Shown here: one piece after another, positions 1-9,527 of the stretch
How positions within the stretch are numbered: position 1 is the first letter of the stretch
Layout of the letters: each line of letters starts with the position of its first letter
From: Cyanobium sp. PCC 7001
GTDB lineage: Bacteria > Cyanobacteriota > Cyanobacteriia > PCC-6307 > Cyanobiaceae
NCBI RefSeq assembly: GCF_000155635.1
Contig: NZ_DS990556.1
Location: 186,001 to 250,000 of the forward strand
Reading direction: 5' to 3'
Length of the DNA stretch: 64,000 nt
Position numbers and translations under genes: made by a program
The notes under the pieces: model-generated
What the model saw: the letters and a program-made list of their open reading frames with translations, nothing else
Told to the model about the DNA's origin: nothing
The model's database searches: none

Positions 1-229
1 GGTTGTAGTCCTTGCGGAATTCCTCGCAGATGGCCTCCAGCTCCACTTCGTTGGGGCGGAGATCCATGGCCGCCATCGCCTCGAAGTCGGTGGTGTAGAA
101 CCGCGGCGTGAGGATGGTGTCCTTAACCGGATCCTTGATGGCGGGGGACTCCGGGGTGCCGATGGTCTGAGCCCCGTCCAGGCTGGAGCCGGGAGCGGCG
201 GGGTTGGCGACAGCGGTTGGAGGCACCAT
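1..229 (-). CDS. acsF: Mg-protoporphyrin IX monomethyl ester (oxidative) cyclase AcsF, N-terminal part
   Basis: Only the first 76 codons lie in the window; the gene continues past base 1. The N-terminal segment [17 protein letters not shown] followed by [10 protein letters not shown] is the conserved beginning of AcsF (ChlE/CycI), the diiron monooxygenase that closes the fifth ring of chlorophyll with O2. The diiron ligands are outside the window. The ATG at 227-229 was chosen; the frame stays open a little further upstream, so a slightly earlier start is possible. It lies on the same strand as the DUF2996 gene upstream, about 80 nt away. Family identification is firm from the conserved N-terminus; completeness cannot be judged. 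Confidence 0.9.
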   Translation of the reverse strand, partial: MVPPTAVANPAAPGSSLDGAQTIGTPESPAIKDPVKDTILTPRFYTTDFEAMAAMDLRPNEVELEAICEEFRKDYN

Positions 230-308
230 CAGGCTGGCAGCACAGAGCGTTGAGCCATCGTAAGTGGCCCGGGCGCTGGGGCGGCCGGGATGTAACGGCC
301 GCGAGGGG

Positions 309-779
309 TCAGTTGGCTCCGAGCCACTTCTGCCCGTTGAGCCGCTGCACCAGCCGGGACACCAGCAGGGCCAGGGTGATCTTACGCTCGTCGATCAGGA
401 ACGATTCCACAAGGCTCGGCTCCGCACCCGCCTCAGCCACGATCACCACCTTGGGCGCCGTGAGGCTCTCCTCGGTGAAGCAGAGCCAGAAGCGCCGCTC
501 ACCCGGCAGCACGCCCACCACCATCCAGCAGGGGTTGCCGATCACCGGCATCGGTGCCTGCTGGAAGGAGAGCTCGGGAGCTGGGCCTCCGTAGGCCTGG
601 ATCTCCTTGCTCAGGGCGGGGATCAGCAGCTCGGGCACGAAGGTGGCGAAGGGCTGGTCCTCCGGGGCCGGCGGTTTCGCCGGCTTGGCCGGGGGCTTGG
701 TCGCGGCCGCCTTGGCGGGGCTGGATGCTTCAGCCTGCTCTGGGCCGCCGCCCGCAGCTGGATTGGTGGCCTCACTCAC
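309..779 (-). CDS. DUF2996 family protein
   Basis: Predicted 156 residues starting at GTG 779. The first 45 residues are Ala/Pro/Lys-rich and look disordered. The rest is a compact domain ending with [19 protein letters not shown] and [13 protein letters not shown], the C-terminal signature of DUF2996, found in cyanobacteria and plastids. No membrane segment or catalytic motif is visible. It lies upstream of acsF on the same strand, a position compatible with a photosynthesis-related role, but this is only inferred from phyletic pattern and neighbourhood. The biochemical function is unknown. Confidence 0.8.
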   Translation of the reverse strand: MSEATNPAAGGGPEQAEASSPAKAAATKPPAKPAKPPAPEDQPFATFVPELLIPALSKEIQAYGGPAPELSFQQAPMPVIGNPCWMVVGVLPGERRFWLCFTEESLTAPKVVIVAEAGAEPSLVESFLIDERKITLALLVSRLVQRLNGQKWLGAN

Positions 780-882
780 CGAAATTCTGGCCTCGAACCG
801 TCAGCACGCCGACTCTAAGCCGGGTGGCGTGTGCGCCGGGTACACCCAGTTCTCCGCAACGATCAGCTCCCCGCAACGGCCC

Positions 883-1452
883 TCACCAGCCCTCGCCCAG
901 CGGAGTGCCCCAGCCCTCCCCGGCGGCCACGCCGGCTTCGGCAGGAGCCGCGGTCGGGGGCGCAGCGGTGGGCGCGGCGGCAGGAGGCGGAGCGGCACCG
1001 GCTGCGGGCCGGCGGATCACGCGGTAGGGAACGGCCACGGTGGGGCTGCTCTCGCCGGCGGCCCTGGTGGGGCCCGCGGCCGCAGGGCCAGCGCCGGCTG
1101 CGCTGCGGTGCTCGGGCCTGGGGGGCTCCCAGCCGAGGTCAAAGTCAGTGCCCGTGTCAGCGCCGGGTTCGGGCCGGCCGACGTCGGTGCGGGGGGTGAC
1201 GGGACGCCGCACCTGCCGCTGAAGCTCCCGCTCGCCGCCGGTGGAGAGGGCAAGGGCGGTGCCCACGGCGCTGATGCCCGCTCCCCCGGCCGCCGCCAGC
1301 ATCAGCCACACCCCGATCGGCAGCGCCGGGGAGGTCCAGGTGAGCAGGCGCAAGGCCACGGCCGGCCGCGGGTTCACGGCGCCGATCAGCACCACGGCCA
1401 GCAGCGGTGCCAGCAGCGGTAGCAGAAGCAGCTGTCGCACCAGGGGGGGCAA
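883..1452 (-). CDS. small membrane protein with Pro/Ala-rich tail
   Basis: Predicted 189 residues. Two hydrophobic segments are visible at about residues 5-27 and 42-66, followed by a charged stretch and a long low-complexity Ala/Pro/Gly-rich tail. The TTG at 1452 lies 3 nt after the ubiX stop, so the two genes are probably translationally coupled; a GTG four codons later is an alternative start. I do not recognise the family with confidence. The topology suggests a two-helix inner or thylakoid membrane protein with a soluble C-terminus. The long tail could partly be a composition effect of very high GC. Confidence 0.6.
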   Translation of the reverse strand: MPPLVRQLLLLPLLAPLLAVVLIGAVNPRPAVALRLLTWTSPALPIGVWLMLAAAGGAGISAVGTALALSTGGERELQRQVRRPVTPRTDVGRPEPGADTGTDFDLGWEPPRPEHRSAAGAGPAAAGPTRAAGESSPTVAVPYRVIRRPAAGAAPPPAAAPTAAPPTAAPAEAGVAAGEGWGTPLGEGW

Positions 1453-1455
1453 GGC

Positions 1456-2115
1456 TCAGGATTCGGTGGAAAGGATGCCGGAACCCCGGCCGGGTTCGGG
1501 CCGATCCGCCTGGACAGGGCCCCGCCAACGCCGCAGTTCGCCCAGCTCGAACCCCAGCACATCAAAGACGCGGATCACGAGGAAATCCACCATGTCGTCG
1601 ATGTCGCGGGGCTGGTGGTACCAGGCCGGCACCGGGGGCGCGATGCGGGCTCCGGCCTCGGCGAGGGCGGTGAGGTTGCGGAGGTGCACCAGGCTCCAGG
1701 GCGTTTCGCGGGGACAGATCACCAGGGGGCGCCCCTCCTTGAGATGCACGTCGGCGGCCCGCTCCACCAGATCGAGGGCCACCCCGGAGGCGATCCGCCC
1801 CACCGTTCCCATCGAGGCCGGCAGGATCACCATCCCCCGGGTGCGGAAGCTGCCGCTGGCGATGCCGGCGGCCTGGTCGTTCCAGCGATGGCAGCGCAGC
1901 TGGCCGGTGGCGCAGCCGGTCTCCTGGCGCCAGAACCGCTCCTGCGCCTCCGGCTCGCTGGGCACCCGCAGCCCGAGTTCCGCCTGCCAGACCCCGATCG
2001 CCCCGCGGCTCGTGACCATTTCCACCGCTTCGTCCGCCTCCAGCAGCAGCTGGAGGGCCCGGCGGGCCAGGGGTTGAGCCGAGGCTCCGGAAACGGCCAG
2101 AACCACCGGATCCAT
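1456..2115 (-). CDS. ubiX: flavin prenyltransferase UbiX
   Basis: Predicted 219 residues. UbiX attaches a dimethylallyl group to FMN to make prenylated FMN, the cofactor of UbiD decarboxylases; in cyanobacteria this supports quinone biosynthesis. The N-terminal VVLAVSGAS is the flavin-binding start, [16 protein letters not shown] is the conserved central motif, and [20 protein letters not shown] is the C-terminal signature with the Arg/Glu/Thr active-site residues. The ATG at 2113-2115 was chosen because homology begins there; the frame is open further upstream but runs into the neighbouring gene. It is 4 nt downstream of the RNB-family gene, so co-transcription is likely. Confidence 0.92.
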   Translation of the reverse strand: MDPVVLAVSGASAQPLARRALQLLLEADEAVEMVTSRGAIGVWQAELGLRVPSEPEAQERFWRQETGCATGQLRCHRWNDQAAGIASGSFRTRGMVILPASMGTVGRIASGVALDLVERAADVHLKEGRPLVICPRETPWSLVHLRNLTALAEAGARIAPPVPAWYHQPRDIDDMVDFLVIRVFDVLGFELGELRRWRGPVQADRPEPGRGSGILSTES

Positions 2116-2119
2116 CGCC

Positions 2120-4435
2120 TCAGGCCTCGTTGAGCACGGCGACGGGCGTGAAGGTGTCGTCTGCGGTGGACGGGGCGTCGTTGTCGCCGGCCAGTTCGTC
2201 GTAACCCTCCGGCAGCTGCACGGCCAGGTCGATCTGGTGCCGCAGCGCATCCACCTTCTGGATCTCCACCTCCACCGCATCCCCGAGCATGTAGGTGCGA
2301 CGGTTCTTGCGGCCCACCAGGCGGTTCTGGCGGGAGCGGTACTCGTACCAGTCGTCCTTGAGCGAGCTCACGTGCACCAGCCCCTCCACGTTGGAGGGCG
2401 GCACCTCCACGAAGAAGCCGTAGCTCTGCACGCCACTGATGATGCCCGGCAGCACCTGGCCCACCAGGGGCTCGGCCTGGCGGGCCTGGGCCATGGCCAG
2501 CAGGTCGCCCTCCAGTTCGGTCCCGAACCGCCGCCTGCCGTTCAGGCGCTGCACCAGACCGTGGGCCAACCCCTCCTGGAAGGGGGCGATGGCACTGTTC
2601 GGCAGCAGCGGCCAGTCAATGGCCCCGTGGCAGGCGTCGGAGGCCAGGTCCACTCCGATCTTGTGGCGCACGCTGGGCCGGTCCTTGCCCTCGGTGAGCA
2701 GCAGGGTGAGCAGGTGCTGGTTCCAGATGTCGGCGTAGTGCAGGCCGGGGCAGCACCAGGGCGCCAGGGCTGGCTCCTCCCCGGTCACGCCGGCCACGGC
2801 GTGTTCGCCGGTTTCAGTGGCCAGGCTCACGGGCTTCAGCACGGCCCTGAGCTGTTGCTGCAGGGGCCGGCAGCGATCGGTGGCGGCAAAGGCGGCCGCG
2901 AGTTCCCCGGCACTGGCGTGACCCTCCTCGCCCAGCTCCAGGGGGATCTCCAGGGCGAGGGCCGCCTTGGCCACATCGTTGAGATCGGAAGCCTCGGCCG
3001 GAGGGTTCACCGCGAAGATCGCCGGCAGCTGCAGGGCGGCGAGGTGTTCTCCGAGGGCGCGATCGGCGAGCAGCAGGGCCTCCCGCAGAACGGCCATCGG
3101 CGCGTGGGCCGGCAGCTGCACCATCCAGCCCTGCGTGGCCGCATCCGGCGGGGGCACTGCCAGATCTCCGAGGCTCTCGATGGGAGGCATCGGCAGCTGC
3201 AGATCGATCGAGCCCCGCTCCAGCCGCCGCTCGCGCAGCAGAGCGGTGAGGCTGAGCAGCTGCTCCAGCTGTTCGAGGTGGGCTTTGAGCGGCTTGAGGG
3301 CCGCCGGCGTGGTGCGGCTCTTGGGCTTGCGCTCGGCCAGGGCGGCGAGGGCGGCGCCGTCGACCTCGGCCACGGGTTTCACCAGCGACCGGCAGAAGCG
3401 GTAGTGCTCCAGCGTCCCGGTGGCGCTGAGCTCGAGGGCCACCGAGAGGGCGGCCTGCGGCTCGCCCGTTGTCCAGCCCATGGCCTTGCCCAGGGCCGGA
3501 CTGAGCAGGGGCAGCCACTGCCGGCCGACGCAGTGGGCTTCGGCCTGATCGCGCAGCCATTGGTCGAGGCTGCCGCCGAAGGGGAGCCGTTCGGCCACGG
3601 CCGGGGCATGGACCCACAGCGTCCATCCCTCCTCGCGGGCCTCCAGGCAGACGGCGGCCAGGTCCGGCGCCTCCTTGCTCTGCCAACCCCGGAGCAGCAG
3701 GGCGTTCTGACCGGTGAGGTCGGTGCGGTCCTTGCTCTCGGGGCTGCGGAGGCTGGCCCTGGGCGCCGCGGGCCGCTGGTTCAGCCGGTGCTTGGTGAGC
3801 ACCAGATCCAGGTCGGCCGCCTCACCGCCGTGGATCGGCAGGCGCCGGGCCACATGCCCCTGGGGAGCGAACTGGGCCACGGGGTAGCGGTCGATCGCCA
3901 CCTCCACCACGGAGTTGTGCTCGGGATCGAGATACTCCCCGTCGGATTCGGGCAGCTGCACCGCGGTGAGCAGGCGATCGTCCAGCGGCAGGGCCACCAG
4001 CTGTTCCCGCTGGTGTTCCACCTGGGCGAGCAGCGAGGTGGTGTGGCGCTCGAGGATGCACTGCACGCCCCCTTCCGGCGAGCGGCGCCGGCCCCCTTCC
4101 CGCGTCACCTTCACCAGCACCCGGTCGCCGTTCCAGGCGTGGTTGAGCTGGTGGTCGCGGATGTAGATGTCCTCGCCGCCGTCCTCCCGCAGGGCGAAGC
4201 AGAAGCCCTTGCTCGAACAGCGCAGCCGGGCCGGGATCAGTTCCGGGACGTCGCAGCGCTGGATGCCGTCGTCGGAGTGGGCGACCAGGCCGAGCTTGCC
4301 GAGCGCCTCCAGGCCGATCTGCAGGGTGGTCTTGTCGTCCGTGCCGCTCAGGCCGAGGGCCTTCTGCAGTTTGGCGATCGGCAGAGGTTCCCCGGCGGGA
4401 AGCTGGTCGAGCAGGTCGGCGACCGTGAACTTCAT
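2120..4435 (-). CDS. RNase II/R (RNB) family protein with degenerate active site
   Basis: Predicted 771 residues from the ATG at 4433-4435; an in-frame extension of 40 Arg/Cys-rich residues upstream looks non-coding. Order: winged-helix-like N-terminus, cold-shock/OB region, RNB-like core, and a C-terminal S1 RNA-binding domain ([20 protein letters not shown]). The usual RNB catalytic motif, a cluster of four Asp of the form D-x5-D-x-D-D, is replaced by a segment reading [13 protein letters not shown], in which only one Asp survives. The usual SPIRRYAD motif also reads PGLHYADIW. Domain architecture is clearly RNB, but exonuclease activity is doubtful from these losses. It may serve as an RNA-binding protein. 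It precedes ubiX by 4 nt. Confidence 0.82.
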   Translation of the reverse strand: MKFTVADLLDQLPAGEPLPIAKLQKALGLSGTDDKTTLQIGLEALGKLGLVAHSDDGIQRCDVPELIPARLRCSSKGFCFALREDGGEDIYIRDHQLNHAWNGDRVLVKVTREGGRRRSPEGGVQCILERHTTSLLAQVEHQREQLVALPLDDRLLTAVQLPESDGEYLDPEHNSVVEVAIDRYPVAQFAPQGHVARRLPIHGGEAADLDLVLTKHRLNQRPAAPRASLRSPESKDRTDLTGQNALLLRGWQSKEAPDLAAVCLEAREEGWTLWVHAPAVAERLPFGGSLDQWLRDQAEAHCVGRQWLPLLSPALGKAMGWTTGEPQAALSVALELSATGTLEHYRFCRSLVKPVAEVDGAALAALAERKPKSRTTPAALKPLKAHLEQLEQLLSLTALLRERRLERGSIDLQLPMPPIESLGDLAVPPPDAATQGWMVQLPAHAPMAVLREALLLADRALGEHLAALQLPAIFAVNPPAEASDLNDVAKAALALEIPLELGEEGHASAGELAAAFAATDRCRPLQQQLRAVLKPVSLATETGEHAVAGVTGEEPALAPWCCPGLHYADIWNQHLLTLLLTEGKDRPSVRHKIGVDLASDACHGAIDWPLLPNSAIAPFQEGLAHGLVQRLNGRRRFGTELEGDLLAMAQARQAEPLVGQVLPGIISGVQSYGFFVEVPPSNVEGLVHVSSLKDDWYEYRSRQNRLVGRKNRRTYMLGDAVEVEIQKVDALRHQIDLAVQLPEGYDELAGDNDAPSTADDTFTPVAVLNEA

Positions 4436-4640
4436 CGAATCAGCAGCTGTGTGGCTTGGTCCGCCCGTGGACAGCCCAGGGGGCCGGCAGCGGCGGCAGC
4501 GGAAGGGGGCGCACCGGGCTCGAAGCGATGCCCGCGTCACCCTGACATCCCGCATCGGGACTTTAGGCAGCTGGGGGGCAGAGGCCGCTCCAGCCCCGAT
4601 CCAGCCCTGCCGCTGGCCTGCGTGAGGGCTCAGGGGAGCT

Positions 4641-4994
4641 TCAAGGGACGCTCTGATCGTCCGCGGTGCTGCCCGCGCTGCCCATCAGGTTCGCCGTTTC
4701 CCGGGCTGCGGTGTCCTCCTCGGCGCGGGCCATGAGCAGGAGCCGCAGGCCCAGCACCAGAAACCCCACCGATGCGGCCAGCTGCAGGGTGTTGGTGGGG
4801 ATCACGGTCGAGAGGGACCCGCCGGCGGCGGCCCCCAGCAGGCTGGCCAGCACCAGGGCCGCGGAACTGCCGGCGAACACGGCCCCTGGGCGGCTGGAGG
4901 TGCCGCTGATGGTCACGATGGCCAGCTGGGTCTTGTCACCCAGCTCGGCCAGAAACACCGTGGCGAACGTGGAGGCCAGCAGGGCGAGGTCCAT
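4641..4994 (-). CDS. GDT1/TMEM165 (UPF0016) half-protein, subunit 2
   Basis: Predicted 117 residues. UPF0016 proteins move Mn2+ or Ca2+ out of the cytosol in exchange for H+. This half carries the family motif E-L-G-D-K-T near residue 16 and three hydrophobic segments. Full-length eukaryotic GDT1 and many bacterial members contain two such halves; here each half is its own gene, with the partner directly upstream (5033-5464) and 38 nt between them, so they probably form a heterodimer. The start at 4994 was chosen because the first membrane segment begins at once. Substrate is inferred from the family (Mn export, thylakoid loading in cyanobacteria). Confidence 0.85.
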   Translation of the reverse strand: MDLALLASTFATVFLAELGDKTQLAIVTISGTSSRPGAVFAGSSAALVLASLLGAAAGGSLSTVIPTNTLQLAASVGFLVLGLRLLLMARAEEDTAARETANLMGSAGSTADDQSVP

Positions 4995-5032
4995 GGGGCG
5001 AGGCGGGGGAATCGGGATGCAGTCAAGGCAGC

Positions 5033-5464
5033 TCAGGCCGGCGGGGGCAGGTCCGGCATCGGCGCCAGGTTCAGCACGGCCTGGCGGCCCAGCCACAGGC
5101 CCAGGGCCACCATCAGACCGCCGGCCAGCCGTTCGAGCTGCTGGGCGGGCATCACCCGGGCCAGCCAGCGTCCCAGCAGGACCCCCACCAGGCTGGAGCA
5201 GATCAGGGCGAGGGAGGCGCCCAGGAACACCAGCAGCGGCCGTCCGGACTGGGCGGACAGCAGCAGGGCCGCCAGCTGGGTCTTGTCGCCCAGCTCGGCC
5301 AGGAACACCGTGGTGAAGGTGGTGATGAAGGCCACCAGCCAGCCCCGTGGTGCCGGCGCCTCGCTGCCGCCCGCGGCGGCGGGGCTGGGCGGCGCGCTGG
5401 TGTCGGCGCTGGTTTCGGCAGTCGGGCCTGGCTCGGCAGGCGTGGGCTGGGGAGCGCTGCTCAT
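5033..5464 (-). CDS. GDT1/TMEM165 (UPF0016) half-protein, subunit 1
   Basis: Predicted 143 residues: a Pro/Ala/Ser-rich N-terminus of about 40 residues, then three membrane segments with the family motif in FLAELGDKTQLAALLL. It is the partner of the adjacent half-protein; together they would give the six-helix, two-motif arrangement of cation/H+ exchangers of this family. The ATG at 5464 overlaps the stop of the upstream YkgJ-like gene by 4 nt (ATGA), suggesting translational coupling of a three-gene operon. The long N-terminal extension is unusual for the family and could mean that translation starts further in, but no better start with family similarity is obvious. Confidence 0.85.
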   Translation of the reverse strand: MSSAPQPTPAEPGPTAETSADTSAPPSPAAAGGSEAPAPRGWLVAFITTFTTVFLAELGDKTQLAALLLSAQSGRPLLVFLGASLALICSSLVGVLLGRWLARVMPAQQLERLAGGLMVALGLWLGRQAVLNLAPMPDLPPPA

Positions 5465-5844
5465 GGTGCGCGGCGGATCGCCTGCCGAAAACGACGCATC
5501 ACCCTGCCACGTCCCCCGTATTCGGTGCGGATCTGCTGCAGGCAGCAGGCGATGGCCAGCTGGTCCTGCTGCAGGGGCTCGTCGTCGGGGCCAGGAGCAG
5601 CGGCGAACAGGGCGACCAGGTTCTCCACATGGCAGAAGTCGGGCCGCTCGTCGTAGATGCGGCAGCGGCGGCCGCCGGTGTCGTAGTGGATGCACCAGCC
5701 GTCCTCTCCCACCAGTGCGACGTAGCGCTGCCGCTGGTCGGGGCTGAGGGCCTCGAGCGCCTCACCCCGCAGGGCCGGATCGAGGCGGCAGCAGGCTCCG
5801 CAGCCCTGGATGCACTGCCAATGGGACGTTCGGCTGGTCGCCAC
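5461..5844 (-). CDS. YkgJ family Cys-cluster protein (putative Zn/Fe-S binding)
   Basis: Predicted 127 residues. Cysteines are arranged as CIQGCGACCRLD near the N-terminus, then CRIYDERPDFC and CC further on, the pattern of the YkgJ / UPF0153 cysteine-cluster family thought to bind zinc or an iron-sulfur cluster. The molecular function is unknown. Its stop overlaps the start of the GDT1-like gene by 4 nt, so it probably shares the operon of the two cation-exchanger halves; whether it acts in metal handling is inference from context only. Confidence 0.82.
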   Translation of the reverse strand: MATSRTSHWQCIQGCGACCRLDPALRGEALEALSPDQRQRYVALVGEDGWCIHYDTGGRRCRIYDERPDFCHVENLVALFAAAPGPDDEPLQQDQLAIACCLQQIRTEYGGRGRVMRRFRQAIRRAP

Positions 5845-6061
5845 GGGGGTGCTCTGGTTGGAACCACGGGCCCGTTCTAGGGAAACCGCCGTTCGTGAGG
5901 ACCGCTGGCGGCCCCGGCCTGGGCAGCCCGCCCGCCGTGAAGCCCTTCAGAACAGGGTGGGAAACGCTGTGACAACCCGTCACAGAGGCAGGCGCAGCCG
6001 GAGTGCGCCTCCGGGCGGCGCCTACGATCGCGCCCAGTGAACCTCCCTGACGCCGGTCACC

Positions 6062-6169
6062 ATGGGCATCGATTTCCACCTGATCGCCAACTTCGGAGCC
6101 CTGGCCCTGATCACCCTGGCCGGCCCGGCCGTGATCTTCATTCTGTTCTACCGGCGCGGCGCCCTCTGA
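6062..6169 (+). CDS. psb30: photosystem II protein Psb30 (Ycf12)
   Basis: A 35-residue single-span membrane protein. The sequence begins [20 protein letters not shown] and ends with FYRRGAL, which is the conserved Psb30/Ycf12 subunit at the periphery of photosystem II near PsbJ and cytochrome b559. One hydrophobic helix is flanked by a short polar N-terminus and a basic C-terminus. The ATG at 6062 is the only sensible start. It is transcribed divergently from the YkgJ-GDT1 operon and convergently with the ClC gene. Identification is by close match to my memory of the family sequence. Confidence 0.93.
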
Positions 6170-6217
6170 TCCGGAACGCCGGGACCATCGCGGCCACGCC
6201 GACGCTGCCTGCTCCCG

Positions 6218-7564
6218 TCAGGCCCGGGCCGCCGGGCTTTCGCTCTGCCTGTCACTCTGGTTGTCGTGGTGGACATCGGACAGGGCGTGGTAGATGGGCT
6301 CGCCCTGGAGTCTGCGGCCGGCATAGGCCCCGATCACGGCGCTCATGAGAATGCCGAACAGCCACTGCTGATCGCCCGCCAGGCGCATCGAGAACAGCAC
6401 CGTCATCAACGGCAGCTGGGTGGCGCCGGCCAGCCCACCCGCCATCCCCAGCGCCACCCCCAGCTGGGCGCTGCCGCCGAGGGCCGTGAGCACGCCGCTG
6501 CCGAACACCGCCCCGATGGTGAAGGCAGGGTCGATCAGGCCCCCCGGCACACCGGCCGCCAGGGCGAGCACCGGCGCCAGCACCCGTGCCGCCAGCACCA
6601 GCGCCCAGCCCACCAGCCCCAGGGGAGCCCCGGCCACCGGCAGCGGACCCCGCCCCTCCAGCAGTTGCTCCATCAGCGGCTCGCCGTCCCCGCCGCTCCA
6701 GCCGCCGCTGAGCAGCGCCATCAGGGCCAGACCAGCTCCAAGGGCCAGGCCCCAGCCCCACGGCCGTTGCAGCACCCGCGGCTTCAGCCAGCGGCTCGAC
6801 ACCAGCAGGATCCTGGCGAAGAGCCCCCCCAGCAGTCCGGCCCCAACGCCGATCGGCAGGGAGAGCAGCAGCTGCTGCCATTCCGGCTCCGTGGCGGGCA
6901 CCATGCCCAGGGGGAAGAGGGGAATGCCATCGAGGTTGCTGATCAGGGCCGCCGCCGAGCAGGCCACCAGCGATGGCCACACCAGGGTGCTGCTGTAGCT
7001 GCCGGTGAGCTCCTCCATCACGAACAGGGTGCCCATCAGCGGGCTGTTGAAGCCGCCGGCCAGTCCGGCACCGGCGCCGATCGCCACCAGGTGCTCCCGG
7101 CGCAGTCCGGAGAGCAGCCGGGGGAAGAGCCGCTGCAGAGCCTGGGCGATCGCGGCTCCCAGATGCACCACCGGACCCTCCCGTCCCAGGGGCATCAGGG
7201 CCAGGCTCGCCGCCGTCCAGAGCCCCAGCCGGGCGGTGGTGGGGGCCGCCCCCAGCAGCCGGTTGGCCTGATCCGCCTCCTCCAGGCTGCGCAGGGTCTG
7301 GGGAATGCCGGAGCCGGCTCCGATCCCCAGCCGGCCCGCCTGAAGCACCAGCAGGATCGGCATCACCAGCAGCGGTGAGGCGGCGATCGCGACGGTCCAC
7401 GGGGACCAGGGTTGACCGCTGAAACCGGGAAGCCTGGTCTGCAGGAAGGCCTGGGCATCGTCCACCAGATTCAGCGGCCAGCAGGCCAGGCCCACCACCA
7501 CCCCCAGTCCCAGCAGGCGGCCGAGGCTGCGCAGGTCACGGCGGTGCAGGGGGGAACGGGGCAT
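6218..7564 (-). CDS. ClC family chloride channel/antiporter
   Basis: Predicted 448 residues with about ten hydrophobic segments. The selectivity motifs of the ClC family are visible in order: GSGIP near residue 84, GREGPVVH near 124 containing the gating glutamate, and GGLIDP near 350. The segment FNSPLMGTLFVMEEL contains the glutamate pair where Cl-/H+ exchangers keep their proton glutamate, so an antiporter is more likely than a channel. No C-terminal CBS domains are present. The start ATG at 7564 shares one base with the recJ stop (TGATG), indicating coupling. Physiological role is probably anion homeostasis or acid stress; this is inferred. Confidence 0.9.
   Translation of the reverse strand: MPRSPLHRRDLRSLGRLLGLGVVVGLACWPLNLVDDAQAFLQTRLPGFSGQPWSPWTVAIAASPLLVMPILLVLQAGRLGIGAGSGIPQTLRSLEEADQANRLLGAAPTTARLGLWTAASLALMPLGREGPVVHLGAAIAQALQRLFPRLLSGLRREHLVAIGAGAGLAGGFNSPLMGTLFVMEELTGSYSSTLVWPSLVACSAAALISNLDGIPLFPLGMVPATEPEWQQLLLSLPIGVGAGLLGGLFARILLVSSRWLKPRVLQRPWGWGLALGAGLALMALLSGGWSGGDGEPLMEQLLEGRGPLPVAGAPLGLVGWALVLAARVLAPVLALAAGVPGGLIDPAFTIGAVFGSGVLTALGGSAQLGVALGMAGGLAGATQLPLMTVLFSMRLAGDQQWLFGILMSAVIGAYAGRRLQGEPIYHALSDVHHDNQSDRQSESPAARA
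6222..6237. terminator. possible weak hairpin between psb30 and clc
   Basis: A 6-bp GC stem with a 4-nt loop is followed by three T on the plus strand, 53 nt after the psb30 stop. It overlaps the last codons of the convergent ClC gene, so it may be only coding sequence. The T run is short. Confidence 0.3.
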
Positions 7565-9495
7565 CAGGCGCTGAGACCGAGGGCCGTGGCGGCATCCTGC
7601 AGCAGAGCCCGCAGGTAGGGATGCTCGGGGGCGCTGCTGCTGTGCAGTTCCTCACCGGCGGCATTGCGCACCACCAGCCCCTCGCCCTGGCGCCGGCACC
7701 AGTAGGTGCGGGATCGGCGCTGCAGCCGCACCTCCCGCTCCCCATCGGGGGACTCGCTGCCGCGCAGCCCCACCAGCTCCAGCTGCAGCCGTTCCCGGCC
7801 CTGCCAGCGGTCGAGCTTGACGCGATAGGCCACATCCACCCAGAGCGGCAGGTCGGCGCCCCCCTGCCAGCGCCAGCCCATGGCCCGAACGCTGCGCTCG
7901 CCCTGGCTCAGCTCCAGCTGCAGGTGGCCGCCGCGCAGGAGTTTCTGCTGCTTCACCCGGCAGCCTGCGCTCCAGAACACCGGCTGGGGATGGCCGATGC
8001 CGAACGGCTCCAGGCGCTGCAGGTGGTGCAGGAAGTCCCGGTCGATCTGCTCGAGCCGCAGCAGTGCCTCGGGTTCCACCGGATGGCCTCCTCCGTGGCG
8101 GTCCAGCCAGTCGCCGGCCAGCGCATCCAGGCGCTCGTGCAGCCGCGCCACGTGTTCGGCCCGCACGGTGAAGCCGCCGGCGGCCGGATGGCCGCCGTGC
8201 CGCTCCAGCAGGTCGGCGCAGTGGTGAAGGGCCTCGTCCACGGCGAACCCGCGGGGCGCCCGCACCGAGGCCCGCATCAGGCCCCCGCCTTCCCCGGCCA
8301 GGAGGGCGGCGGGCAGGCCCAGCCGCTCCACCAGCCTGGCGGCCACGATGCCGATCACGCCATGGTGCCAGTGGCCCTGGGCCAGCAGGAGGAAGCGGGG
8401 CCGCTGCGGTCCATCGGCCTCCAGCAGGGCAAGGGCTTCGGCTTCGATCGCTTCGCACAGCTCCCGGCGCTGCCGGTTGAGCGCCTCGCACTGCCCCGCC
8501 AGCTCCAGGGCTCTCTCGGGATCTGCCGTGGTGAGCAGTTCCACCACCAGGGCGGGATCGCCGAGGCGGCCCACCGCGTTGATCCGTGGAGCGATCTGAA
8601 AGCCCACGGCCTGGGCATCGAGGGGCCGATCCTCCACGCCCGCCACCTGCTGCAGGGCCTGAAGCCCCGCCAGGCCCGACTGGCCCAGCCGGGGCAGCCC
8701 GTCGATCAGCCAGCGCCGGTTCACACCGCTGAGGGGGGCCATGTCGGCGATGGTGCCGATGCAGAACAGGTCGCGGGCCATCTGCAGGGCGTCGGGTCGT
8801 CCCATTGCCTGGCAGAGGGCCGCCGCCAGCACGTAGGCCAGACCCACCCCGGCCAGGCCTCGGAAGGGCGAATCCTCCGGGGTGCGCTGGGGGTGCAGCA
8901 GGGCCAGCAGCGGCGGCAGCTGGGCCGGGATGCTGTGGTGATCGGTCACGATCACCTCCACCGCCAGGGCCTCTGCCCGGAGCAGGGCGTCCGTGGCGGC
9001 GATGCCGTTGTCCACGGTCACCAGCAGCTTCACGCCCTGGTGCTCCAGCCGCTCCACCATGGCGGCGTTGAGGCCATACCCCTCCTCCATGCGGCTGGGA
9101 ATGGCCGCCACGGGCCGCGCCCCGAGCCGTTCGAGCACACCCAGCAGCAGCGCCGTGCTGGTCATGCCGTCGGCGTCGTAGTCGCCGCAGATCGCCACGG
9201 CCTCCCCCTGGCGGCAGGCACGCTCCAGCCGGGTCACGGCCAGAGGGAGGGCGGCGAAGTGCAGTGACGCCTCGGGGGCCTCGGGCGGCTGCAGCAGCGC
9301 GGCGACCGCCTCACGGCTGCCGTAGCCGCGGCGCGCCAGCGCCGCCAGCAGCGGGGAGGGCAGGGGGGGGAGCTGCTGGGGGCTGAGTGCCGCCAGCTGT
9401 CCGGGGTCGGCCAGCGGTCCCAGGGGTGCGGGCAGCTGCCAGCGTTGCTCGTGGAGCGGGGGGAGCAACGGCTGCAGCGGCGGGGGCCGGGCCAT
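7564..9495 (-). CDS. recJ: single-stranded-DNA-specific exonuclease RecJ
   Basis: Predicted 643 residues. RecJ degrades single-stranded DNA 5' to 3' in recombination and mismatch repair. DHH-domain motifs appear in order: AICGDYDADGMTST, a VTVDNG motif, VIVTDHH, and GLAGVGLAYVL; the DHHA1 motif GGHPAAGGF follows, and an OB-fold-like C-terminus completes the protein. All metal-binding Asp/His positions that I can identify are present. It is divergent from the HAD phosphatase gene, leaving 32 nt between the two starts, so promoters must overlap the coding starts. It is coupled by a 1-nt overlap to the ClC gene. Confidence 0.94.
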   Translation of the reverse strand: MARPPPLQPLLPPLHEQRWQLPAPLGPLADPGQLAALSPQQLPPLPSPLLAALARRGYGSREAVAALLQPPEAPEASLHFAALPLAVTRLERACRQGEAVAICGDYDADGMTSTALLLGVLERLGARPVAAIPSRMEEGYGLNAAMVERLEHQGVKLLVTVDNGIAATDALLRAEALAVEVIVTDHHSIPAQLPPLLALLHPQRTPEDSPFRGLAGVGLAYVLAAALCQAMGRPDALQMARDLFCIGTIADMAPLSGVNRRWLIDGLPRLGQSGLAGLQALQQVAGVEDRPLDAQAVGFQIAPRINAVGRLGDPALVVELLTTADPERALELAGQCEALNRQRRELCEAIEAEALALLEADGPQRPRFLLLAQGHWHHGVIGIVAARLVERLGLPAALLAGEGGGLMRASVRAPRGFAVDEALHHCADLLERHGGHPAAGGFTVRAEHVARLHERLDALAGDWLDRHGGGHPVEPEALLRLEQIDRDFLHHLQRLEPFGIGHPQPVFWSAGCRVKQQKLLRGGHLQLELSQGERSVRAMGWRWQGGADLPLWVDVAYRVKLDRWQGRERLQLELVGLRGSESPDGEREVRLQRRSRTYWCRRQGEGLVVRNAAGEELHSSSAPEHPYLRALLQDAATALGLSA

Positions 9496-9527
9496 TCTGG
9501 GGGCACCCTGAGCCCTGGACCGGAGCC

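Noticed and set aside
2237-4735. Long plus-strand ORF (832 codons) opposite the RNB-family gene
   Set aside because: It is the antisense shadow of a real GC-rich gene: composition is dominated by Gly, Gln, Arg and Leu and shows no family motif.
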